A stretch of DNA of 64,000 nt, taken from contig OZ242189.1 in NCBI GenBank assembly GCA_965205725.1, forward strand, positions 1,674,001-1,738,000, in the 5' to 3' direction. The notes beneath the pieces were generated by a model, which was given only the letters and a program-made list of their open reading frames with translations, was not told the origin of the DNA and did not search any database. The DNA is from G965205725 sp965205725. GTDB lineage: Bacteria > Pseudomonadota > Gammaproteobacteria > Pseudomonadales > Halieaceae. Shown here in pieces: positions 1-6,583 of this stretch (position 1 is its first letter; each line of letters starts with the position of its first letter). A program made the position numbers and the translations under genes.

Positions 1-2
1 GA

Positions 3-230
3 CTACTCAATTATGTGGACGCTGCCACTGACATGGTGCTCAACGTCATGGAGACTGAAAAGCAGGCGAACCGGCAGACGGTTCTGAAACCCGATGCGAG
101 CAAACTTAATAAAACCAAACGTCAATCGCCGAAGGTAGCCATTGAGGCTGTCAGCAAGAAGGCGCCACCCAAAAAACGAACCGCCAAAAAGCCACCGGCC
201 AATAAACCGAAAAACGCGAAAAAGTCGTAA
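3..230 (+). CDS. 3' end of an unidentified protein with a lysine/proline-rich tail (partial)
   Basis: The reading frame is open from the first bases and ends with TAA at 228-230, so only the C-terminal part of the protein lies in the window. About 30 ordinary residues (MVLNVMETEKQ and following) lead into a strongly basic, Ala/Pro/Lys-rich tail with repeated KKAPPKK and KKPPANK patterns. Such tails often bind nucleic acid, but this is an inference from composition only. I do not recognise the family. It is followed after 42 bases by a small gene on the same strand, so the two may be co-transcribed. Confidence 0.55.
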   Translation, partial: LLNYVDAATDMVLNVMETEKQANRQTVLKPDASKLNKTKRQSPKVAIEAVSKKAPPKKRTAKKPPANKPKNAKKS

Positions 231-272
231 GCTCTTCCGAGCAACCAACTGTGGCGCTATACTCAACTGGTT

Positions 273-605
273 ATGGTGAAGAAACTGCCCAATAAATCTG
301 ACCTTCGCGCGGAACTGGAGCAACAGACCCGTTCTTTTCTCAAACGAGGTGGCGAGGTCAACGAAATTCCCCAGGGCATCAGCGGTAAAAACCCTCTGGA
401 CTCTCCTGCCTACCTTGGCAAACGGCTATTCAGTGAGCCGCGCAGCAGCCGCACTTTCTTGCCTGAAGTTGTAGCAGCCATTGAGCAGCGCAAAAAACAG
501 CGCACCAGGCACAGCCCGAAGCGACCTCGCTTGCATAAGCCTCAGCGCAAAACCGTATACGATGATTTTGGTGAGCCCGTGCGGCGAATTTGGGTTGACG
601 AGTAA
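273..605 (+). CDS. SutA-like small basic protein (possible RNA-polymerase-binding regulator)
   Basis: This 110-residue protein carries the stretch FLKRGGEVNEI at about residues 22-32. It closely resembles the FLSRGGKVQEI segment of Pseudomonas SutA, a small protein that binds RNA polymerase and supports transcription in slow-growing cells. The N-terminal part is helical and charged. SutA itself ends shortly after this motif, whereas this protein continues for about 70 basic residues (KKQRTRHSPKRPR and PQRKT patterns) that could contact nucleic acid. The shared motif is seen directly; the function is inferred, and the match covers only a short segment. The upstream lysine-rich gene lies 42 bases away. 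No strong ribosome site is visible before the ATG. Confidence 0.5.
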   Translation: MVKKLPNKSDLRAELEQQTRSFLKRGGEVNEIPQGISGKNPLDSPAYLGKRLFSEPRSSRTFLPEVVAAIEQRKKQRTRHSPKRPRLHKPQRKTVYDDFGEPVRRIWVDE

Positions 606-1101
606 TTCCGCAAGAACACAATTCTGTCAGTGATTGACCCAATCTTGACTCAGCAACAGGCCTAGAAAATGACTCGACTATAAAACTCCCAATGAAGTGT
701 ACGGTGCTGAGACCTTTACACGGAAGATGATGTCGCTTTCAGGCCAGGCAAAAACGCACGGAATAAGGGAGTTTATCCGTATCAATGACCGATTGAGTAC
801 GATTTTACCAACCGTAGGCGCTTTTAGGCGACAACAGCATGCAGGTGAAATGGCTTTCGTGCAACGGTCTCATGCTGTGTGTTTAGCGGCCTAATCATGG
901 CGTGTCGCACTGGCGACTGAAGTCCGCGAGTTTATTTAAGCGTGTTATCCGACCTTTACCGGGGCTTGGGCCCGCCTTCTTGTTGGCCCTGGCCCAACCG
1001 GAAAAAGGCATACTGGAACAAGAGCCAAATCATGTGGTTCTCCCACGCCCGAAGGTCTGGTACCTTATTGCCCTTGATCGACCTCCAACCAGGGAGCCAT
1101 T
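606..1101. other. 496-base stretch without a recognisable gene
   Basis: Short open frames of 65 and 74 codons exist at 697-894 and 902-1126 on the + strand, but neither has a recognisable domain or a good ribosome site, and the second runs into the next gene in another frame. A GC-rich inverted repeat (TTGGGCC at 966-972, GGCCCAA at 991-997) could form a hairpin. The stretch may be degenerate coding DNA. Confidence 0.5.
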
Positions 1102-2247
1102 GTGGACATTAGACCCTTTAGAGTAGACATCGCCCAGTCACAATTGAACGAACTGGCATCACGGCTGAAAAACACTCGCTGGCCAGAAAAAGAAGCGGTA
1201 GATGATTGGAGCCAGGGTATACCGCTGGCCTACACGCAAGAGCTGGTCGAGTACTGGCAAAACCAGTACAACTGGAGACGCTGGGAGGCCAAACTCAACG
1301 GCTGGGATCAATACCTTATCGAGATTCAAGGCATCGACATTCATTTTTTGCATGTGCGCAGCCCTCACGTGGAGGCCCTTCCTCTCGTGATGACCCATGG
1401 CTGGCCTGGCTCTATCGTTGAGTTCCACAAAATTATTGAGCCTTTAACCAACCCAACTGATTACGGTGGCGCTGCTGAGGATGCCTTTCATCTGGTCATT
1501 CCCTCCCTGCCTGGCTATGGTTTTTCCGGCAAGCCTGAAAATAGTGGTACCAGTGTGGACCGAATAGGCGAAATGTGGGGTGAATTAATGGCGGCGCTCG
1601 GTTACCAGAAATACGTTGCCCAGGGCGGCGACTGGGGCGCCATGGTGACCCAGGCAATCGGTCAAAGCCAGACAGAACACTGCGCTGGCATTCATATCAA
1701 CATGCCGATTGTCGCACCCGACAGTGAAACCATGAATGACCTGACAGAACAGGAGACTTCTGCATTGGAAGGCATGGCACACTACGATAAATGGGACTCC
1801 GGCTACTCAAAGCAGCAAGGCACGCGGCCACAGACCCTTGGCTATGGTCTCGCAGACTCGCCGGTTGGACAAATGGCCTGGATAGTAGAAAAATTCTGGT
1901 CGTGGATGGACTGCGGCGATGCTGACGCACAGCATCCAGAAAATGTTCTCAGTAAAGATGAACTGTTAGACAACGTTATGATGTATTGGCTAACCAATTC
2001 AGCCACATCCTCTGCTCGCCTCTACTGGGAGAGCTTTGCGAATGTCAATATGGCTCCCATCCATATGCCTGTTGGCTGCTCTATATTTCCCAGGGAGATA
2101 TTCCGCACCAGCCGCCGCTGGGCAGAAAAGCGCTTCTCCAATATTATCTACTGGAACAATCTTGACGCTGGTGGGCACTTTGCTGCTTTTGAAAAACCAG
2201 AGATTTTTATTGGGGAAGTCAGGCAGTGCTTGCGACAATTGCGTTAA
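1102..2247 (+). CDS. Epoxide-hydrolase family protein (EHN domain plus alpha/beta hydrolase)
   Basis: This 381-residue protein has the architecture of microsomal-type epoxide hydrolases: an N-terminal EHN domain (about residues 1-110, DIRPFRVDI...RLKNTRWP) followed by an alpha/beta-hydrolase core. HGWPGS (99-104) is the oxyanion motif. GGDWG (175-179) presents the nucleophilic Asp177, and GGHFAAFE carries the catalytic His359. The family opens epoxides through an ester intermediate on the Asp to give diols; the natural substrate is unknown. It is a soluble enzyme without a signal peptide. The start is GTG, supported by AGGGAG six bases upstream. It stands alone, with an IS remnant downstream and a gene-poor stretch upstream. 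Confidence 0.85.
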   Translation: MDIRPFRVDIAQSQLNELASRLKNTRWPEKEAVDDWSQGIPLAYTQELVEYWQNQYNWRRWEAKLNGWDQYLIEIQGIDIHFLHVRSPHVEALPLVMTHGWPGSIVEFHKIIEPLTNPTDYGGAAEDAFHLVIPSLPGYGFSGKPENSGTSVDRIGEMWGELMAALGYQKYVAQGGDWGAMVTQAIGQSQTEHCAGIHINMPIVAPDSETMNDLTEQETSALEGMAHYDKWDSGYSKQQGTRPQTLGYGLADSPVGQMAWIVEKFWSWMDCGDADAQHPENVLSKDELLDNVMMYWLTNSATSSARLYWESFANVNMAPIHMPVGCSIFPREIFRTSRRWAEKRFSNIIYWNNLDAGGHFAAFEKPEIFIGEVRQCLRQLR

Positions 2248-2635
2248 GTGATGATCCTGCCCGCGAACAGCGAGCATCTCGCTAGGCGACTTCAGCTTCA
2301 ACAGCGTTATGCTTGCTCATGGTGGCGTCTCTCTGTGCTGGCTTTATTGTGTGGTCACAACCAATTAACCCGATACGCCGCTTTTTTCAAATACTCAAAC
2401 ACCAGATTCGGTTATGGCTCAGCCCAGAGTCAACTCTACTTGAACTACAAGGGTGGCCTCAGTACGACGAGATGGTCAAAGCCCACTACCTGGGTCTTGA
2501 CCATAACCGCACACGCTTTGAGTTGATGTGCGTTGCACACACTATCAAACGGGGTGTATCGATTCAGCAGGCAAGTTGCGCCTAGAAAAATAAAACAGGG
2601 GTGGAAAGATGGACTCATCGTCCAACAATTACGGC
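2248..2635. other. Stretch without a convincing gene
   Basis: An open frame at 2313-2585 (+, TTG start, 90 codons) encodes a hydrophobic start followed by a charged segment, but I recognise no family and it ends abruptly. The stretch lies between the epoxide-hydrolase gene and a decayed transposase, so it is probably gene debris. Confidence 0.4.
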
Positions 2636-2962
2636 TAAGGCATGCTGTCGAAGATATGGTGTGTATCGCAGGCGCTGATGCGTTTGGCAATCTGCTGACG
2701 GATAAGTTCGATCTTGAATCCAGGGTTGCGCTTTCTCCGGTTGTAAACAGAGCGCTCAATTTTAGCGGTGAGCGTCACGGGTAGGCATTTGAACAAGTGG
2801 CGTTCAGAAGTCAACCCCCAGGCTCTCGGCGGCAAGATTTAGGGCGATCAGCTCCTTGTCTGAGAATTTTAGAATACGAATTGGGTTGAGAAAATTATGG
2901 TTGGGCTCTATTTCGTGCAAGAATGATAGAATTTTGCTATAACTGGCTTGTAAGTTGCTCAT
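2636..2962 (-). pseudogene. IS982-family transposase remnant (frameshifted, truncated)
   Basis: Read on the - strand from the ATG at 2962, the translation starts MSNLQASYSKILSFL and runs through KFSDKELIALNLAAESLGVD, the conserved N-terminal block of IS982-family transposases. It then meets a stop. Shifting frame at about 2805-2811 restores the expected continuation (SERHLFKCLP, KIERSVYNRRKR, HHIFDSMP). Homology ends at about 2636, so the catalytic DDE core is missing. It encodes no functional transposase. No inverted repeats were found, in keeping with an old insertion. Confidence 0.75.
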
Positions 2963-3118
2963 ATCATTATCTTTTTTGGTGAAAACATAATGATACTCTG
3001 TGAGTAAAAATGAACAGCTTACTTCTTCACTATTTCCTAAATGCACCACGGGTTTGTTGTTAGTTTGTTTGTGATAAATTACACAATTAACCAATTTGCT
3101 AAATCTACAAAAGATAAA

Positions 3119-4192
3119 ATGGCTACTATTAAACCGGTAAAGAAGAGTAAAAAAATAGCTAAAACGTCTGCCAAATTAGGCATGATGGAGTCTGGAAGGC
3201 GTGTTACTTCGTACGATGTTGCCAGCGTTGCAGGCGTGTCTCAGTCCGCTGTTTCTCGCTGTTTTAAGCCTAATGCCAGCATGTCCAAAAAAATGCGCGA
3301 AAAGGTCATGCGGGTGGCAAAAGAGTTGGGTTATCAGCCGAACGCCATTGCCCGCAGTCTGATTACCAGGCGTTCTAATATGGTTGCCGTTATTATTAAC
3401 AACGCGACTAACCTGACATACCCCGAACTTTTAGTGCAGCTTAGTCGCCGGTTTGATGCGCGCAAAATTCATGTGCTTTTGTTTACAGTAGAAACCGAAA
3501 GTGAAGCGGAAAAAACACTTGAGCATGTTTGGCAGTATCAGATTGACGGAGTTATATCTGCTGCAAATCTGTCTTCTGAGCAGATTACCTTTTTTGATGA
3601 ACGTGGAATTCCTTTGGTCTTTTACAATCGTCACTTTCAAGATATGCCAGTCAATGCCATTTGCTGTAATCACGAAGAGGGCGAGCGTGTACTTGTTAAC
3701 AAGCTTTATGCGGCAGGTCATAGAACCTTTGGCGTTATCAGTGGCCCTTCGGATTCTGTTGTAAGTCAGCATCGTACTCAAGGCGTGCTTAATCGTTTAA
3801 AACAACTGAATGTTGAAAACATTCATCTGGTTGAAGGTGATTTTAGCTATGACAGTGGGCGGGATGCCTTTCACCATCTTGCAGAGGTAAAAGGCGACAA
3901 GGTTGATGCGGTTATCTGTGCTAACGATATTATAGCAATTGGCTGCATGGACGCCGCAAGAATGGATTATAACCTGAAAGTTCCAGAGCAACTGTCAGTC
4001 GTTGGTTTTGATGGTACTTCTCCTGGTGCCTGGTTAAGCTACAGACTTACGACGATTAATCAGCCTGTTGAGATTATGGTTGAAGCAGCTGTTGATATGC
4101 TGATGGAAAGGGTCGAAAATCCTGAGCTTCCCCCAGAAAAACGTTCGTTTAGTGGCGTTTTTATGGAGGGTGAATCGGCTCGTTTGGGCTAG
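3119..4192 (+). CDS. LacI-family transcriptional regulator (first of three paralogues)
   Basis: This protein of about 357 residues has a LacI-type helix-turn-helix near residues 28-50 (VTSYDVASVAGVSQSAVSRCF) after a lysine-rich N-terminal arm. The hinge helix follows (YQPNAIARSLITRRS), then a periplasmic-binding-protein-like ligand domain containing VICANDIIAIGCMDAARM and VVGFDGTSPG. Regulators of this type usually repress catabolic or transport genes and release DNA on binding a sugar-like ligand. The ATG at 3119 was chosen because the frame upstream reads as non-conserved sequence; no strong ribosome site is visible. The gene lies before the ECF sigma operon, whose upstream region contains a TTCGAA-centred palindrome that is a candidate operator. 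The recognition helix matches the paralogues at 12207 and 26267 almost exactly. Confidence 0.88.
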   Translation: MATIKPVKKSKKIAKTSAKLGMMESGRRVTSYDVASVAGVSQSAVSRCFKPNASMSKKMREKVMRVAKELGYQPNAIARSLITRRSNMVAVIINNATNLTYPELLVQLSRRFDARKIHVLLFTVETESEAEKTLEHVWQYQIDGVISAANLSSEQITFFDERGIPLVFYNRHFQDMPVNAICCNHEEGERVLVNKLYAAGHRTFGVISGPSDSVVSQHRTQGVLNRLKQLNVENIHLVEGDFSYDSGRDAFHHLAEVKGDKVDAVICANDIIAIGCMDAARMDYNLKVPEQLSVVGFDGTSPGAWLSYRLTTINQPVEIMVEAAVDMLMERVENPELPPEKRSFSGVFMEGESARLG

Positions 4193-4836
4193 CCTGTTCA
4201 CTATTAACTGGCCGGTAAGTCATAAGTCATCCTGATAATATTTAATTCCCACTCCAAAGAAATTGACGCACTTGTGTAGAAACATATACATTTTAAAAGT
4301 CTTATACTGGCTCTGTTTGCGGCAGTACATCTGGCGTTACTCGATTAAACTTAACCTGTTTTTATTGCCAGATTAATAATTAAGGTTACGGGCTGGTGTG
4401 CTCTCATAAGTTTTGGGGCTACCAGAGTTGGATACCGTTTGCCTTGATGTCGAGCGCCCATCTTAAACTACTGTTGTAATAACAAAGTTAAGTTTCTAAT
4501 TGTGCAATAACGAGACGCTAACAGATCCTGCCCGTATGAAGATAATCTCCATAATAAATGCATTCGAAATCAACGTTGATATGACTCTGATCATTGCAAA
4601 TTTTAAATTATCAAGTGTCATAGCATACAAACGTGCCTAGGGGTTAAATTATGCCCTCCGAAGGTATTGCTTTTTACTTTCATGAACAGTGGTTTAAGCC
4701 ACTACTGTTCAGACTATTAATTATTTTTTTTCGCAAAATTCATGGAAAATTTGCGATGAATCGTCGTAACCTAACAAGGTGGCTTTTGAGTCGAAATTTT
4801 GTGTACCCCAAACCAAAAAAAGGCCAAGGTAATCAT
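4193..4836 (+). promoter_or_regulatory. Upstream region of the ECF sigma operon with operator-like and ECF-promoter-like motifs
   Basis: No gene is apparent between the LacI gene and the sigma factor start chosen here. An imperfect palindrome centred on TTCGAA (TGCATTCGAAATCA, 4559-4572) resembles two sites upstream of the hisD-like gene. A hairpin-forming sequence lies at 4684-4710. At 4737-4767 the block ATTCATGGAAAATTT-N9-ATCGTCGT recurs with the same internal spacing before the TonB receptor gene (6551-6581). GGAAAAT and CGTC resemble ECF-sigma promoter elements, although the gap between them is shorter than usual. The block supports a sigma start downstream of 4767. Confidence 0.45.
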
Positions 4837-5436
4837 ATGGCTGAATCACATCGTTTTTTTGATACGTATATGGCGTTAAGAGGGCGAATTGAGCGATTGG
4901 TAATGACGATTGTGCCTGCAAGAGATGTTGAGGATATTGTTCAGGAAACCTATGTACGGGTGTGTCAAATCAAGAATAAAGACGCAGTTCGGGAGCCCCG
5001 CTCGTTTCTATTTCGTACTGCGCAGAACCTGGCACTGGATCATGTGAAACGTGCAGAATCACGCTTTACTACCGGTGTCGATTCGATCGATGAGATACCA
5101 GGAAGTGATTTGGCCTTGGCTGCAGGGTGGGGAGAGGCTAACGCAACCTATAACCAGGCCGCAACGGATGAAGAGTTTGTGATACTTTGTGAGGCTGTGC
5201 GTGAACTTCCAAAACAATGTCGGCGTGCTTTTATTTTAAAGAAAGTTTATGGCTATACGCTAAAAGAAATTATGGCAGAAATGGATATAGGTCAACCGAC
5301 TGTTGAAACACACATCGTTAACGGCACCAAAAAGTGTGTGCAATATATGCGGGAAAGACAGAAGCAGGGAAGGTCGCCGACACTGGAGCGATCTCAAGAA
5401 CGCCAATCTAAAATTCTCACGGGAGGTGACAAATGA
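4837..5436 (+). CDS. ECF-family (FecI-like) RNA polymerase sigma factor
   Basis: This 199-residue protein has a sigma-70 region 2 at about residues 8-72 (DVEDIVQETYVRV, with FLFRTAQNLALDHVKR) and a region 4 at about 115-170 (LPKQCRRAFILKKVYGYTLKEIMAEMDI), the layout of iron-starvation-type ECF sigma factors. It would direct RNA polymerase to the linked receptor operon once released by FecR. The frame is open back to an ATG at 4651. I chose 4837 because AAGG lies seven bases before it, the homology begins there, and the promoter-like block at 4737-4767 would otherwise lie inside the gene. Its stop overlaps the start of the anti-sigma gene by four bases, which indicates translational coupling. 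Confidence 0.88.
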   Translation: MAESHRFFDTYMALRGRIERLVMTIVPARDVEDIVQETYVRVCQIKNKDAVREPRSFLFRTAQNLALDHVKRAESRFTTGVDSIDEIPGSDLALAAGWGEANATYNQAATDEEFVILCEAVRELPKQCRRAFILKKVYGYTLKEIMAEMDIGQPTVETHIVNGTKKCVQYMRERQKQGRSPTLERSQERQSKILTGGDK

Positions 5437-6524
5437 AAAAGACAGTAGTGTCCATCTCTCAAGATGATGAGAGGCTTGAAGCGGCGAGTCGTTGGGTTTT
5501 AAAAATGGACCAAGGCAAGTTAAACGCTAGTGATAAACAGGCTCTAGGTGTCTGGCTTGATGAAAATAGCAAACATCGTGAAGTGTTGTTGGAGGTAGCA
5601 GCTGCCTGGGATAAAACCGATTCACTAGCCATGTTGGCAGACTTTTTTCCACATGAAGCCGATGCAGGGCAAGAAACAACCGTTCCCTGGTACCAGTTTT
5701 GGAAGCAGGGCTTTGCGCCGGCAGCCAGTATGGCACTGCTGGCGTCTGTGTTGATCATCTCTGGTTTGGGTATATTCAATCTCGGCTTTGATCAAGATAC
5801 TCACCTGGTGCAGTATGCGACATATGAGACGGCAATCGGCGAACAAAAAACGGTATTGCTGCCAGATGGTAGTGAGGTGGTGTTGAATACGAATAGCCAC
5901 TTGTCACTTGCCTTCACGGCTTCGGCGCGTGTACTGCGGCTCAGTCGTGGGGAAGTTCATGTACAGGTTGCGAAAGATAAAACCAGACCAATGTCTGTAG
6001 TTGCAGGTGACCAAATCGTCCAGGCTGTAGGCACTGAGTTTACAGTTGAAATCAATAAAGATAAGCATGTGGAAGTCATGGTGACCGAAGGCAAAGTCGT
6101 CGTCGGAATTCAGCCGGTCTCTTTGGTAGCCTCCAACACTGTTAATTCTGGTCGGGAGAAAGTTGTTATACCGCCTGTGCTTGCTCAGCGTGAAGACAAC
6201 ACACTTTCGGCAGGAGAAGAGGTTATTCTGGGTTCTTCTGACCCTGTTAAACATGAGATTACGGCAGACGATATTAAAGTTAAGCTTTCATGGAAGGAGG
6301 GCAGTCTGGTCTTCCGTTCAGAGCCACTGGAAAAAGCGCTACAAGAAGTTGGGCGTTATACAACGGTAGAATTTGTACTTTTGGATGAAGGACTTAAGTC
6401 AAAGGCTGTTACAGGGCGTTTCCGTGCTGGTGATGTAGAAGGATTGCTGGAGTCTTTGCGAGTCTATTTTGATATTACACATGAAATTGATGAAGAAAAT
6501 CGTGTGTTATTAAGTAATTTCTAA
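5433..6524 (+). CDS. FecR-family anti-sigma factor / signal transducer
   Basis: This 363-residue inner-membrane protein begins with a cytoplasmic domain resembling DUF4880 (EAASRWVLKMDQGKLNASDKQALGVWL, about 17-43), where FecR proteins bind the sigma factor. One transmembrane segment follows (about 96-118, ending GLGIFNLG). The periplasmic FecR domain comes next (GEQKTVLLPDGSEVVLNTNS and LSRGEVHVQVAKDKTRPMSV), and a C-terminal secretin/TonB-like region (LVFRSEPLEKALQEVGRY) would contact the receptor's STN domain. It relays a ligand-bound signal from the outer-membrane receptor to the ECF sigma factor. GGGAGGTGA precedes the start within the sigma gene. The order sigma, FecR, receptor is the standard cell-surface-signalling layout. 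Confidence 0.9.
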   Translation: MKKTVVSISQDDERLEAASRWVLKMDQGKLNASDKQALGVWLDENSKHREVLLEVAAAWDKTDSLAMLADFFPHEADAGQETTVPWYQFWKQGFAPAASMALLASVLIISGLGIFNLGFDQDTHLVQYATYETAIGEQKTVLLPDGSEVVLNTNSHLSLAFTASARVLRLSRGEVHVQVAKDKTRPMSVVAGDQIVQAVGTEFTVEINKDKHVEVMVTEGKVVVGIQPVSLVASNTVNSGREKVVIPPVLAQREDNTLSAGEEVILGSSDPVKHEITADDIKVKLSWKEGSLVFRSEPLEKALQEVGRYTTVEFVLLDEGLKSKAVTGRFRAGDVEGLLESLRVYFDITHEIDEENRVLLSNF

Positions 6525-6550
6525 AGTCACCATGAATTTTTTCCGCCTCT

Positions 6551-6581
6551 TATTCATGGAAAATTTACTTTGGGTCGTCGT
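6551..6581 (+). promoter_or_regulatory. Repeated ECF-promoter-like block before the receptor gene
   Basis: The sequence ATTCATGGAAAATTT, then nine bases, then GTCGTCGT matches the block at 4737-4767 upstream of the sigma gene with identical spacing between GGAAAAT and CGTCGT (18 bases from start to start). It ends only two bases before the annotated ATG at 6584. If it is a promoter the transcript would begin at or inside the start codon, so it may instead be an operator or RNA element. Confidence 0.4.
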
Positions 6582-6583
6582 TT

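Noticed and set aside
697..1126. Two small + strand frames before the epoxide-hydrolase gene
   Set aside because: No recognisable domain or ribosome site; the second overlaps the supported gene start in another frame.
4651..4836. Longer sigma factor starting at 4651
   Set aside because: The extra 62 residues are not sigma-like, the ATG at 4837 has a better ribosome site, and the extension would cover the promoter-like block at 4737-4767.
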